The notes under the pieces were generated by a model. That model saw only the letters and a program-made list of their open reading frames with translations, did no database searches and was not told where the DNA came from. Source: Oceaniferula marina (lineage in GTDB: Bacteria > Verrucomicrobiota > Verrucomicrobiia > Verrucomicrobiales > Akkermansiaceae). Taken from it: DNA of 64,000 nt. Shown piece after piece: positions 55,201 through 63,702 of the stretch; the first letter of the stretch is position 1; every line of letters starts with the position of its first letter. The stretch lies in NCBI RefSeq assembly GCF_013391475.1, contig NZ_JACBAZ010000009.1, positions 19,449 to 83,448 of the forward strand. The letters are read 5' to 3'. The translations under genes and the position numbers were made by a program.

Positions 55201-55898
55201 ACCCAACGTAAGGGAAGGTCTCTCCGCATTCTGATCGTGTGAACCCGGTCTTCAGGGAAAATCAACAACGGCTGGGAGTATTGTGCCTGAAGCCCCTTTG
55301 TTTCATCCTTGGAAGCAATCACCTCCATTGGAAAAAAACTATCGGACGCAGTACGAGCTTGAAATTCGATCACCTCAGCGGTCGGCAATCGGCTCCATGC
55401 CCCCTTCGGCAGATCCTTGTCCCCAAGCTTGTTTTTTTTAAGCCACTCCGTGTCTGCTCCACAACGGTATGGCAAGTAAGCGGATTTATCGTTCGGGTTG
55501 CGATAATTCCTCATCGGAAGGTAGTAGACAAAATAGTCCCCCGCGGACGCCTCAAAAACAATATCACATGCCATACGGTTCACGCTGGTCCGAACCACAT
55601 TGTTGACCTTTTTTCCGCTAGCCACATGAATCACGATAATTTGACGCTTTTCCATCCCCTTCATCTGCAATCTCCATGGTAAATGCGCGTGAACCGCAGG
55701 GGCTGACGCCTTAACACGAATTTTCGCGCGATGGGCTCCGAGCTCTAACGGCCACATTGTGGACGCGACGCTGTAGGCGACTTCTGGCTCAGAGAGCTGA
55801 GGTTTTAAAGCTCCCTTTGCTAGAGCTATCACAGGGAATGTGATCAACCCCACGGCTATGGCGACGCATACGATATTACCCTTTGCAAACAGAGTCAT
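52227..55898 (-). CDS. Secreted GH123-like protein (DUF6067), 1223 residues
   Basis: The start is set at the ATG ending at 55898, opening a signal peptide (MTLFAKGNIVCVAIAVGLIT...ALA); an ATG at 55931 would add 11 residues. The protein has several beta domains, then a barrel-like catalytic region (about 660-900) with NLHHASIFNPYINYP, DTDGIYLDDVSYDRTI with an acidic DD pair, and MEFLPYIDRPWFGESFHYDA, which match the DUF6067/GH123-like family. A C-terminal jelly-roll-like part ends the protein. GH123 enzymes act on N-acetyl-galactosamine glycans, but the substrate here is not proven. It is coupled to the XylR-like gene. Confidence 0.75.
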   Translation of the reverse strand: MTLFAKGNIVCVAIAVGLITFPVIALAKGALKPQLSEPEVAYSVASTMWPLELGAHRAKIRVKASAPAVHAHLPWRLQMKGMEKRQIIVIHVASGKKVNNVVRTSVNRMACDIVFEASAGDYFVYYLPMRNYRNPNDKSAYLPYRCGADTEWLKKNKLGDKDLPKGAWSRLPTAEVIEFQARTASDSFFPMEVIASKDETKGLQAQYSQPLLIFPEDRVHTIRMRRDLPLRWVMRGPETSLAGEAQRHEYFTFQLGLFASSKKADNVSVQFSDLRNESGAVIQASALTCFNLGGIDSMGEPFTKVVHVPVGQIQALWFGVDIAKDQAVGVYAGTIDVRADHMEPQKIEVRIKVLPEVIAERGDNEPWRHSRLRWLNSTAGSSDTIPAPYQALEVEGSAVSCVGRVLKLGKGGLPASIRSGDVPVLQSPIRFTIESTAGPLSFTSGKSEWTQQTQARVAWKTDSKGTFGVLSCNGEMEYDGHVRYSMTYTPSHDMDLKDVRLELPMQPEAAQYIVGAGHDGGVRPKDFSWNWKGPYNSFWLGSTEAGLHCKLLGGSYTGPMLSLYHPKPPTTWGNRGKGGLKIIEQGRSVTATVFSGSRKLKAGVPMTFEFSLLITPLKPLDPPTHFKTRYYHTGDNWLKDGRGNDPEPSEANLALGVNVVNLHHASIFNPYINYPFIRTKELSAFTKKMHSKQVKVKVYNTVRELTSMVPELWALRSLGDEVIAPGGGGGYSWCQEHMIDGYRPAWFQRFGDSPPDAAFVTSGNPRSRWQNYYVEGNGWLVRNMDTDGIYLDDVSYDRTILQRVRAVMAEAKPGCLIDLHSNTGFSKGCVNHYMEFLPYIDRPWFGESFHYDAMTPDQYLIQVSGIPFGLMGEMLHAGGNLWRGTLYGMTNRLGWTTNRVKCDPRPVWKIWDRFGITDSKMIGYWKSDCPVKTDNDQVLATVYQKEGSAMIALASWAASPVDVRLVIDWKALGLDPAKAKFFAPASVGFQQAKQWKVGDSIKVSPKRGLLILVDESGPTEDDLAGGVKMKRSILLKKKFTAPLGKEWTTITSKQAKTSVTVSKTGGLVFRAPAHVSACVKGQLPKGTTAVECLIENKGDRGETWGPGLTLSWPGGQALRINLRTPSGAFGLESTGGVQRVGLGRMSSGPMNLRIRLEKDEVVAEATDGDGFWQQLGAYPRVDFPGEPNQVVLGKTRGVVDTSDHTDSGPVGASIIQRLVIYGK

Positions 55899-56049
55899 AA
55901 TCAATGGCGGTGTTTTACAATACTGGAACATAAATAATGTTTTTTAATGATACTATAATCAATTCAATTGGAGGTTTCCCTTGCAAAATAATCCTTAATT
56001 TTATCTCTGGTTTTCCCTTTGATTTGAGGAATAAACCAAGCGTCTGTGT

Positions 56050-58095
56050 TTAAGATACTAGGGAATTTGATGTTTCTTCGATACGAAAATCGAGATGCAC
56101 TGGCGGCACACGTTTTTTTCGAGCTATTTGTATAGCCTCTTCATACGGAACCCCCTTCTCAACTTCTATCTTTTTACCTTGAATCCCAAACCACAGATCG
56201 GTGAGGTCTCTGGCACCTTCGCGAATCGAAGCAAAACTTCGTTCCAAAGCGGTTTCAACGAAAGAATAATTTCCTAGAGCAAAAGCAACCTTGGCCGCCA
56301 TGAGATGCATGCTGTCCTTGAGTTGAAAATCCTCAGACAGTGTCTGGTAAAACGCCCACGCCTTTTGCTGCTCTCCTGCGTTATATAGCTCCGTTAAATA
56401 TTCAAAAGCAAACGAGACATCAGGATTACCATTGGCCACGGCACAATCCCAGGCACTTTGGTATAAATGGAGTCCCTGATCCTTCTCACCACGGCGGATG
56501 GCTGCGACAGCTAAATTACGCCATCCCCAAGAAGAAGGACCAATACTTACTGACTCCTCCCATGCTGCCACCGCTCCGTCCTCATCCCCATGTTCGAACT
56601 TCATCACCCCGAGATGCAACAAGGCGAAGCTGTTCGGGATGCCCCATTGGAATAAGGATTTCTCCAACATTTCAGTCCACTCAGCCTGAATCATCCACTC
56701 ACCGGGTTCATGTTGAGGCACCGGATCAGGAAAGGTTCCTTTTTCCAATAAATCCAGCCACTTCTGCTGCTCCTCACCCATGGTGCTCTCAGGAAATAAA
56801 AATGCCGATGGAAAGCCGGTCTCACCCGCTGCCTGAAGTCGTTTTGCCTCAAGCGCCCCCCAACCAGAAGCATGATGCAGCATTTCAATAGGGGCGGCAT
56901 CCGCAAGATCAGCACATTCCGCTTCTCTCAGCGATTGATCACTCACGCTTTGTTTAAGGGAAGTATCCACGGCTTGCCATGCCTCCAGCCAATCCGAATG
57001 GTGTACTTTGCCGGAATCCGCTTCAAGATATCCAAATGCTTGTGTCCATTGCCACTGAGAATGACCCGGCATCTGAACCGTGTGCTGCTGAGTAGGGGCA
57101 AGACCAGCCTGAATCTCAATATACGGTTTCCCTGAATCCGAGAGGAAATTTTGCCAATGCGTCCCTCCCTGATGAGTCCCCCAAGAAAATAATTTCCTGA
57201 CATTAAGCGGATGGGTGGAACACTCGACAAAGCCGCTCCCCTCCCCATCCAAGGCTGCTTGCCATGGCAAGGCCACGTCTTGGCATTGATAAAAGAACTC
57301 ACAGGTTAGATTAATATTAGCCGGATAAGTCCCATCCTGACCGTGAATCGGAGGCATCCCAGGCAATGCAGTCTGCCCGTAAGAAAGTCCACCATTGCGG
57401 TAATCCACAAAAATCGACTGCTGGGCCGGAGCTAAAACACGCATACCCTCGCTTTCCACAATCGCAACATTGGTCCACCAGTACATCGGAACATCATCAT
57501 CGTTTGGATTAACCACACGGGTGAATGCATGAAGAAATTTAGCCCCGGAGGGCAAATGAAAATCAATTTGCCACAGCAAGCCCTTACAGCGATCAAAATC
57601 GTATATCCGTAAACCTTGCGATCCATCCAGCCCATTAATAGCCGCAGCAAAAACTGGCGAACATGTATGGAAAGCATGACCAAACTGCCCGATGTTCCAC
57701 TCAATCCCACCAGCAAACCAAGCATCTCGCAGAGCTAAATTTGCAGGCTGGAAAATAGAGTTTTTAAACAACAACTCGCGCTGTGTAGGCTTGTGAAAAA
57801 ATGAAATGAGGCGCCCCCCGAGCTCTGGCAAAAAGGTGGCCTTCAAGTTCTCATTTTCCAGCACAATGGATTGAAAATCTCGAACCTCACGCTCACGAGA
57901 ATAACGATCCTGCATGCGGTATGGCAAAACACGACGACCACAATTTTTACCTATATCCAAAGCCATCTCATCTGGAAGAGAACCAAGAGCGGTAACCGGC
58001 ATATCGACCTCTTGATCACGAAAGACAGCTTGTGGGTTTTCACCTCCTAGACAAGCAGCCAACCAAGGGTAGGTTTCCGAATATAAGGAACTCAT
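56050..58095 (-). CDS. DUF5107-domain protein with TPR tail
   Basis: This 681-residue protein has a mutarotase-like beta-sandwich DUF5107 domain (about residues 60-360; LENENLKATFLPELGGRLISF, GGIEWNIGQFGH, YWWTNVAI) and a helical TPR-like C-terminal half (about 440-660). No signal peptide is seen. DUF5107 proteins occur in glycan-degradation regions and are thought to bind or epimerise sugars, but no reaction is established. It is upstream of the GH123-like gene on the same strand, with about 150 AT-rich bases between them. Confidence 0.85.
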   Translation of the reverse strand: MSSLYSETYPWLAACLGGENPQAVFRDQEVDMPVTALGSLPDEMALDIGKNCGRRVLPYRMQDRYSREREVRDFQSIVLENENLKATFLPELGGRLISFFHKPTQRELLFKNSIFQPANLALRDAWFAGGIEWNIGQFGHAFHTCSPVFAAAINGLDGSQGLRIYDFDRCKGLLWQIDFHLPSGAKFLHAFTRVVNPNDDDVPMYWWTNVAIVESEGMRVLAPAQQSIFVDYRNGGLSYGQTALPGMPPIHGQDGTYPANINLTCEFFYQCQDVALPWQAALDGEGSGFVECSTHPLNVRKLFSWGTHQGGTHWQNFLSDSGKPYIEIQAGLAPTQQHTVQMPGHSQWQWTQAFGYLEADSGKVHHSDWLEAWQAVDTSLKQSVSDQSLREAECADLADAAPIEMLHHASGWGALEAKRLQAAGETGFPSAFLFPESTMGEEQQKWLDLLEKGTFPDPVPQHEPGEWMIQAEWTEMLEKSLFQWGIPNSFALLHLGVMKFEHGDEDGAVAAWEESVSIGPSSWGWRNLAVAAIRRGEKDQGLHLYQSAWDCAVANGNPDVSFAFEYLTELYNAGEQQKAWAFYQTLSEDFQLKDSMHLMAAKVAFALGNYSFVETALERSFASIREGARDLTDLWFGIQGKKIEVEKGVPYEEAIQIARKKRVPPVHLDFRIEETSNSLVS

Positions 58096-58263
58096 ATGAA
58101 TAAAGAATTAATCGACTCATCTTTGATGTAGCACGAAAAATCGGCTTCAATTTTCCAAGTAATCCTTTCGTTTTTTAGCAATCACCAGACAATCCATAGC
58201 ATCGCATGTTGCAAAACAGTCTTCGGTCGCTGTGGCGGCACCCCATATCTTAGCATAAAAAAA

Positions 58264-58382
58264 TGGGCGGGACTACAGGATTGCCTTCGGCTGTGCAAGT
58301 GAGCAGAAATGATAAACATTTCTGATACAAGAAAACGTGATACTCGAGGCTTCGCCATGCGCTCGAACTTCGTTCTCATCCT
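58264..58382 (-). repeat. tRNA-end element, Pro copy: box A, hairpin, box B, duplicated tRNA 3' end
   Basis: Read on the minus strand downstream of tRNA-Pro and its terminator, the order is: box A (58382-58358, AGGATGAGAAC, three variable bases, GTTCGAG, then GCA), a perfect hairpin CAGAAATG/CATTTCTG (58324-58304), box B GCACAGCC (58296-58289), GAAGGC (58288-58283), then a 19-base copy of the tRNA-Pro end with one mismatch (58282-58264). Box A matches the Gly-associated box at 21 of 25 positions; box B and GAAGGC match exactly. The element is non-coding. Confidence 0.7.
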
Positions 58383-58394
58383 GTAGGCCCGTAC

Positions 58395-58430
58395 AAAAAA
58401 AGGAACCGCCTCATCGACGATTCCTTTTTT
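58395..58430 (-). terminator. Terminator of tRNA-Pro
   Basis: On the minus strand AAAAAAGGAA pairs with TTCCTTTTTT (58430-58421 and 58404-58395) around a 16-base loop, and the T-run continues. It lies just after the tRNA 3' end. Confidence 0.85.
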
Positions 58431-58433
58431 AAA

Positions 58434-58510
58434 TGGTCGGGACTACAGGATTCGAACCTGCGACCTCTTCACCCCCAGCGAAGCGCGCTACCAAACTGCG
58501 CCAAGTCCCG
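58434..58510 (-). tRNA. tRNA-Pro (GGG)
   Basis: This 77-nt cloverleaf with encoded CCA has the acceptor stem CGGGACT/AGTCCCG, the D stem GCGC/GCGC, the anticodon loop CTGGGGG (anticodon GGG at plus 58474-58476) and the T-loop TTCGAAT. The last 19 bases are repeated with one change at 58264-58282. It is divergent from argC. Confidence 0.97.
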
Positions 58511-58668
58511 ATATTTTCACCTGCGAACAGGCGGGCGCAATTAAGCCCAACACCCCGAAATTGGCAAGCATAGATTTTACGTCTTTCTTGCCATCCCTCC
58601 ACCTCCTGTTGAAGTCGGCGGTGAAATTGATTGGCAAAGCCATGATTTCATGCCATTTCCTCCTTCCC

Positions 58669-59706
58669 ATGAAACGTGTCAAGATAGCTATCATCGGAGC
58701 CAGCGGCTACACAGGACTGGAACTTCTACGCCTCCTGCTCACCCACCCACACGCCGAACTCGTCTGTGTTACGTCACGTCAGAACGCGGGTCGTAGCATC
58801 GCCGAGCTGTTCCCACGTTTCTCCGGAGCCACGGCAGCCGAACTCACCTTCATCACCCCGGACGCCGAGTCCGTGGCCGCCACCGGAGCCGAAGTCGCCT
58901 TCCTCGCCCTGCCCCACGGCGTCGCTGCCGGGTATGCCTCCAGCTTGCTGGAAAAAGGCCTGCGCGTGATTGACCTCAGCGCCGACTTCCGACTCGAAGA
59001 CCCCGAAGTCTACAAAGAATTTTACGATGCCGATCACCCGGCGCCCGAACTGCTCAAGGAAGCTGTCTATGCACTTCCCGAGGTGCACCGCGAAGCCATC
59101 CAACAGGCCCGGCTGATTGCCTCTCCCGGATGTTATCCGACCAGCGTCAGCCTGCCACTGATCCCACTACTCAAAGAAAAGCTCATCGATCCGGCAACGA
59201 TCGTCACCTGCTCCATGTCGGGCGTCAGTGGAGCCGGCCGCAAAGCCGACCTGTCACTGATTTTCTGTGAATGCAACGAAAGCCTGCGGGCTTACGGTAT
59301 CCCCAAGCACCGCCACCTCTCCGAGATCGAGCAAGAACTCAGCAAAGCCGCCGAAGAGAAAGTCTATCTCTCGTTTACGCCCCATCTGGTCCCCGTACAC
59401 AACGGAATCCACACCACAAGCAGCGCCCGACTCATCGGAGAGCCCGAAGCCGTGCAAGCAGCCCTCGAACAGGCCTACGGTGAAGAATACTTCGTTCGAC
59501 TACTCGGAAAAGGCGGCTGCCCGGACACCAAAAATGTCACCCGAACCAATTTCATCGACATCGGCTGGAACTACGACCCGCGAACTTGCCGGGTGCTCTT
59601 ACTCAGCGCTGAAGACAATCTGGGCAAAGGAGCCGGCAGCCAGGCGGTGCAAAGCTTCAACCTCATCTGTGGATTTTCTGAAACTGCCGGGTTGCAAAAT
59701 TTCTAA
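58669..59706 (+). CDS. argC: N-acetyl-gamma-glutamyl-phosphate reductase
   Basis: The start is set at the ATG at 58669 (MKRVKIAIIGASGYTG), giving the usual 345 residues. An earlier in-frame ATG at 58561 would add 36 unconserved residues directly beside tRNA-Pro. The NADP fold, the catalytic Cys in ASPGCYPTS (Cys within GCYPT) and the HRHLSEIEQE motif are present. It makes N-acetylglutamate semialdehyde in arginine synthesis in the cytoplasm. It is 24 bp upstream of argJ. Confidence 0.96.
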   Translation: MKRVKIAIIGASGYTGLELLRLLLTHPHAELVCVTSRQNAGRSIAELFPRFSGATAAELTFITPDAESVAATGAEVAFLALPHGVAAGYASSLLEKGLRVIDLSADFRLEDPEVYKEFYDADHPAPELLKEAVYALPEVHREAIQQARLIASPGCYPTSVSLPLIPLLKEKLIDPATIVTCSMSGVSGAGRKADLSLIFCECNESLRAYGIPKHRHLSEIEQELSKAAEEKVYLSFTPHLVPVHNGIHTTSSARLIGEPEAVQAALEQAYGEEYFVRLLGKGGCPDTKNVTRTNFIDIGWNYDPRTCRVLLLSAEDNLGKGAGSQAVQSFNLICGFSETAGLQNF

Positions 59707-59730
59707 AGCCAGCCAAGCTGGAGGTTCGCT

Positions 59731-60990
59731 ATGCCTATCAGAGCTGCCATCAAAAAAATCAAAGGGGGTGTCTGCGCCCCCAAAGGGTTCCATGCCTGCG
59801 GGATCAGCGCCGGCATCAAAAACCCCGATGATCCGCGACTCGACCTTGCTCTGATCTACTCCACCCACCCGTGCAATGCCGCCGGGACCTTTACGACCAA
59901 CCGCATCAAAGCAGCCCCGGTCAAGGTCACCCAGGCCTACATGAAGGCCGACTCCATCCAAGCCATCGTGGCCAACAGCGGCAATGCCAATGCCTGCACC
60001 GGAGTCCAGGGGATCAGCGACACCCGCAAAACAGCCAAAGCCATCGCCAAAGGCTTGGGACTTCGCCAGAGGCAAGTGGCCGTTTGCTCCACCGGAGTGA
60101 TTGGCCTGCCCATGCCCATGGGACGAATCGAACCCAAACTCCCCGACTTGATCGCGGGCTTGGGAGAAAAAAACGGAGAGGATGTCGCACGCGCCATCAT
60201 GACCAGCGACACCTGTAAAAAGGAAATCGCAATCTCCCTGGATATCGGTGGCCACCGGGTGAAAATCGGGGCCTGCGCCAAGGGGGCTGGTATGATCTGC
60301 CCGAACATGGCAACCATGCTCTGTTTCATCACCACGGACGCCAACATCAGCAAGTCCTGCCTGCAGAAAGGCGTGCTCGAAGGCGTCGAAACCTCCTTCA
60401 ACCGGATCACCATCGATGGCGACATGAGCACCAACGATACGGTCCTGGTTCTCGCCAACGGCCAAAGCGGCATGCCTCCGATCAAGCGCAACAGCAAGGA
60501 ATGCAAGATGATGCGCGCCGCCATTCAATACATTATGCTGCGCATGGCGAAGGCTCTGGTCCGAGATGGCGAGCGGGTCACCAAGTTTGTCACCGTCGAG
60601 GTCAAAGGCGCCCGCACCTACAACGACGCCCAGAAAGTGGCCGAGGCAGTTGCCAACTCCGCCCTCGTCAAAAGCTCCTGGAACGGAAACGACCCGAACT
60701 GGGGACGGATCATCCATGCCGTCGGCTACTCACGTGCCATGGTTCGTGAAGAACTCATCGACATCCACATCAACGGCAAGTCCGCCTGCCTGGGAGGGAT
60801 GCAGTCGAAAACATCGATGAAAACCCTGCGCAATATCGTTGCCAAAGATAGCTTCACCATCACCATCAATCTGAATCTTGGTAAAGCCGAATACGAAGTT
60901 TACTCAAGCGACCTCTCTCCGGAGTATATCGATTTTAATCGCTCTGAGTATGCCTACTGGAAGCAGGCGAGGAAAGACGGCTTGGCATAA
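59731..60990 (+). CDS. argJ: Bifunctional ornithine acetyltransferase/N-acetylglutamate synthase
   Basis: This 419-residue enzyme has NSGNANACTG, CSTGVIG (oxyanion-hole region) and KGAGMICPNMATMLCF, in which Thr195 is the autocleavage point and N-terminal nucleophile of the beta chain. NRITIDGDMSTNDTV and ELIDIHINGKS complete the family pattern. It recycles acetyl groups from N-acetylornithine and may also acetylate glutamate. The gene pairs with argC in one transcription unit; argB and argD are not seen nearby. Confidence 0.96.
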   Translation: MPIRAAIKKIKGGVCAPKGFHACGISAGIKNPDDPRLDLALIYSTHPCNAAGTFTTNRIKAAPVKVTQAYMKADSIQAIVANSGNANACTGVQGISDTRKTAKAIAKGLGLRQRQVAVCSTGVIGLPMPMGRIEPKLPDLIAGLGEKNGEDVARAIMTSDTCKKEIAISLDIGGHRVKIGACAKGAGMICPNMATMLCFITTDANISKSCLQKGVLEGVETSFNRITIDGDMSTNDTVLVLANGQSGMPPIKRNSKECKMMRAAIQYIMLRMAKALVRDGERVTKFVTVEVKGARTYNDAQKVAEAVANSALVKSSWNGNDPNWGRIIHAVGYSRAMVREELIDIHINGKSACLGGMQSKTSMKTLRNIVAKDSFTITINLNLGKAEYEVYSSDLSPEYIDFNRSEYAYWKQARKDGLA

Positions 60991-61064
60991 TGCCTCCGAA
61001 ACACAATCCCGCCCACCTATTCCCTTGACTTCTGCGGCCGGACAATCAATCGTTAGCTCCAGTC

Positions 61065-61799
61065 ATGAGTAGTCCCCAAGATGCCCGCTCCTTCAAACGC
61101 GTGATATTAAAACTCAGTGGGGAGGCACTGAGAGAACCCGGCAGCAAAGACAACATTTCTCCGGAAATCGTCGAGCGAGTCGCCAAAGAAATCAAACTCG
61201 CTCTCGATACCGGAGTGGAAATTGGCGTCGTCTGTGGTGGCGGCAACTTCTGGCGTGGTGCCAGCGCCAGCGCCCGCGGTATGGACCGGGCAACCGCCGA
61301 CTACGTGGGTATGCTCGCCACCGTGATGAATGCCCTGGCCTTGCAAAGTGCCCTCGAGGCCGAAGGCGTAAAATGCGTGGTGCAGTCGGCGATCGAAATG
61401 AAGAATGTCGCAGAACCGTTCATTCGCCGCAAAGCCAACCGTCACCTCTCGAACAACTTTGTGGTGATTTTTGCCGCGGGAACCGGCAGCCCGTTTTTCT
61501 CGACCGATACCACGGCTGCCCTGCGCGCTAGCGAAATGGGAGCAGACGCCATCATGAAGGCCACCATGGTCGATGGGGTGTATGACTCCGATCCGAAGAA
61601 AAACCCTGAGGCCGTCCGCTACGAAACCGTTACCTTCCACAACTGCCTGGCGGAAAATCTCAAGGTCATGGACTCCACCGCATTCACCCTCTGCATGGAC
61701 AACGACATCCCCATCATCGTCTTCGATATCGGAGGATGTGGCAACATCACCAGCGCACTTTCCGGTGACGACATCGGCACCATCATCCACAAAGGCTAG
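61065..61799 (+). CDS. pyrH: UMP kinase
   Basis: This 244-residue amino-acid-kinase-fold enzyme has VILKLSGEAL, VVCGGGNFWRG, DYVGMLATVMNALALQ, GTGSPFFSTDTTAALRA and the late VFDIGG strand. It phosphorylates UMP to UDP. It is 50 bp upstream of frr, an arrangement found widely across bacteria. It has normal length and all expected motifs. Confidence 0.96.
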   Translation: MSSPQDARSFKRVILKLSGEALREPGSKDNISPEIVERVAKEIKLALDTGVEIGVVCGGGNFWRGASASARGMDRATADYVGMLATVMNALALQSALEAEGVKCVVQSAIEMKNVAEPFIRRKANRHLSNNFVVIFAAGTGSPFFSTDTTAALRASEMGADAIMKATMVDGVYDSDPKKNPEAVRYETVTFHNCLAENLKVMDSTAFTLCMDNDIPIIVFDIGGCGNITSALSGDDIGTIIHKG

Positions 61800-61849
61800 C
61801 AGCCACCATCATTCTCTATTTACTATTTAACACTCACTATTCAAATACC

Positions 61850-62416
61850 ATGGATCCAACAACCGCGCTCAAAGAAACCGAAGAAAACATGCAGAAGGCC
61901 GTCGAATACCTCGGCCAGGAATTTGCAGGCGTCCGCACCGGCAAGGCCAACCCCGGTCTGGTCGAAAATATCGATGTGCACGTAGCCAGCTATGGCAGCA
62001 CCATGAAAATCAAAGGCCTCGCTGTGGTCACCGTGCCCGAGCCACGGATGATCATGATCCAGCCATTTGATCCATCAACAGCCAAAGACATCGAAAAAGC
62101 CATTCTCGAAAGCAAAACCGGCCTCAACCCAGCCAACGAAGGCAAGCACCTGCGCGTGCCCGTGCCCGAACTTTCCGAAGAACGCCGCAAAGACATGGTC
62201 AAAATGGTCAAAGGCCAAGCTGAAGATGCCCGTGTCCGTATCCGTGGCGTGCGCAAGGAAGGAATGGATTCCGCGAAAAAAATGAAGTCCGCCAACGAGC
62301 TCACCGAAGACGGACAACGCGACTTCGAAAATGATGTTCAGGAACTAACCAATAAGTATATCAAACAAATCGATGAGCAACTCGCCGTCAAGGAACAGGA
62401 ACTGATGACCGTCTAA
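61850..62416 (+). CDS. frr: Ribosome-recycling factor
   Basis: This 188-residue protein has the RRF pattern: EFAGVRTGKANPGLVENI near the N-terminus, IQPFDPSTAKDIEKAI, GLNPANEGKHLRVPVPELSEERRKDMVKM and RIRGVRKEGMDSAKKM, with the C-terminal helix. It splits post-termination ribosomes with EF-G. It is the last gene of the pyrH-frr unit and is followed by a clear terminator. Confidence 0.97.
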   Translation: MDPTTALKETEENMQKAVEYLGQEFAGVRTGKANPGLVENIDVHVASYGSTMKIKGLAVVTVPEPRMIMIQPFDPSTAKDIEKAILESKTGLNPANEGKHLRVPVPELSEERRKDMVKMVKGQAEDARVRIRGVRKEGMDSAKKMKSANELTEDGQRDFENDVQELTNKYIKQIDEQLAVKEQELMTV

Positions 62417-62444
62417 TCAAGCACCTTCCTCTGCACCATTCATT

Positions 62445-62475
62445 AAGCGCAGGCAGGCATGTCTGCGCTTTTTTA
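62445..62475 (+). terminator. Rho-independent terminator of frr
   Basis: AAGCGCAG pairs with CTGCGCTT (62445-62452 and 62463-62470), with a 10-base loop and a following T-run, 28 bp after the frr stop. Confidence 0.92.
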
Positions 62476-62603
62476 TTCCTCCCCCAAGTTCATCCGATCA
62501 CTCTCGGAGGATTGAGCCAATCCTCCCTACCGTTTGCCATCCGTCAGCACACCCTCAGCACCCAAGCTTCGCTCCTCCCTCAAGCAATTTACGACACCTC
62601 ATT

Positions 62604-63602
62604 ATGGAAACATCCTACACTCCCGACCCTCTTCGCTACGACGGGCGCATGCCCTACCGCCGCTGCGGTCAGTCCGGTCTCAAGCTGCCAGCCTTGTCCC
62701 TTGGATTCTGGCACAACTTCGGCGACGTGGATGACCAGAGCGAGGCCCGCGCCATCATGCACCGGGCGTTTGACCTCGGCATCACTCACTTCGATTTCGC
62801 CAACAACTACGGTCCACCTCCCGGATCCGCCGAACGCAACTGCGGCCAAATTCTCACCCGGGACTTCACCAAATACCGTGATGAATTAATCATCTCCAGC
62901 AAAGCCGGCTACCTCATGTGGGACGGCCCCTATGGAGAATGGGGTTCACGCAAAAACCTGCTCGCATCTCTGGATCAATCGCTCGACCGCCTTCAGCTCG
63001 ATTACGTCGATATCTTCTATTCCCATCGACCCGACCCTGAAACTCCGTTAGAAGAAACCATGGGAGCACTTGCCACCGCCATCCAACAAGGCAAGGCACT
63101 CTACGTCGGCATTTCCAACTACCCTGCCGAGATGGCAGCTAAGGCAATTGACATCCTAGCTGAGATGGGGGTGCGCTGCCTGATCCACCAACCACGCTAC
63201 AATCTGTTCGACCGCTGGATCGAAGGAGGACTCACAGATGTGCTCACCGAAAAGGGCGTGGGCTGCATCCCCTTCTCCCCGCTCGCTCAGGGCATGCTCA
63301 CCAGTCGCTATTTGGATGGCATCCCGAAGGATTCCCGAGCTGCCAAAGAACATGGATTTTTACAACAGGACATGGTAGAAGAAAAAATCGATGCCATCCA
63401 AGCGCTCAACCGCATTGCTCAACAACGCGGCCAATCGCTCGCTCACATGGCCCTTGCATGGATCCTGAATCACCCCGCGGTTACCTCCGCTCTGATCGGA
63501 GCCTCCAGTGTCAAACAACTGGAAGAAAACGTCCGCTGCCTTGAACAACTTAATTTCAGCGATGAAGAACTCAAGGCGATCGACGCCGCTTGCATCCTCT
63601 AA
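62604..63602 (+). CDS. Aldo/keto reductase, YghZ-like
   Basis: This 332-residue enzyme starts with the YghZ-type region RMPYRRCGQSGLKLPALSLG. The AKR catalytic set follows: ITHFDFANNYG (Asp and Tyr), IISSKAGY (Lys) and IFYSHRPDP (His). ALIGASSVKQLEENV near the C-terminus binds NADPH. YghZ reduces L-glyceraldehyde 3-phosphate and methylglyoxal, so a detoxifying role is likely. The TAA stop codon (63600-63602) abuts, by one shared base, the end of a MITE-like element. Confidence 0.93.
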   Translation: METSYTPDPLRYDGRMPYRRCGQSGLKLPALSLGFWHNFGDVDDQSEARAIMHRAFDLGITHFDFANNYGPPPGSAERNCGQILTRDFTKYRDELIISSKAGYLMWDGPYGEWGSRKNLLASLDQSLDRLQLDYVDIFYSHRPDPETPLEETMGALATAIQQGKALYVGISNYPAEMAAKAIDILAEMGVRCLIHQPRYNLFDRWIEGGLTDVLTEKGVGCIPFSPLAQGMLTSRYLDGIPKDSRAAKEHGFLQQDMVEEKIDAIQALNRIAQQRGQSLAHMALAWILNHPAVTSALIGASSVKQLEENVRCLEQLNFSDEELKAIDAACIL

Positions 63603-63702
63603 TACCACTCCGCAAAACAGACGAGACGATTGATCGTTGTTGAGGTATGTGGAAAAGCACTGCGTGATCCATGAGAGTTCCGGATGTTTTACTACTTGAT
63701 AT
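63602..63702 (-). mobile_element. MITE-like element, deleted copy
   Basis: This 101-bp element is the reverse-oriented, shortened relative of 572-774. It keeps the 84-bp right part (63602-63685 corresponds to 691-774, one mismatch) and the outermost left 18 bp (one mismatch). The internal foldback of about 102 bp is missing. It lies directly at the stop codon of the aldo/keto reductase. Confidence 0.72.
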
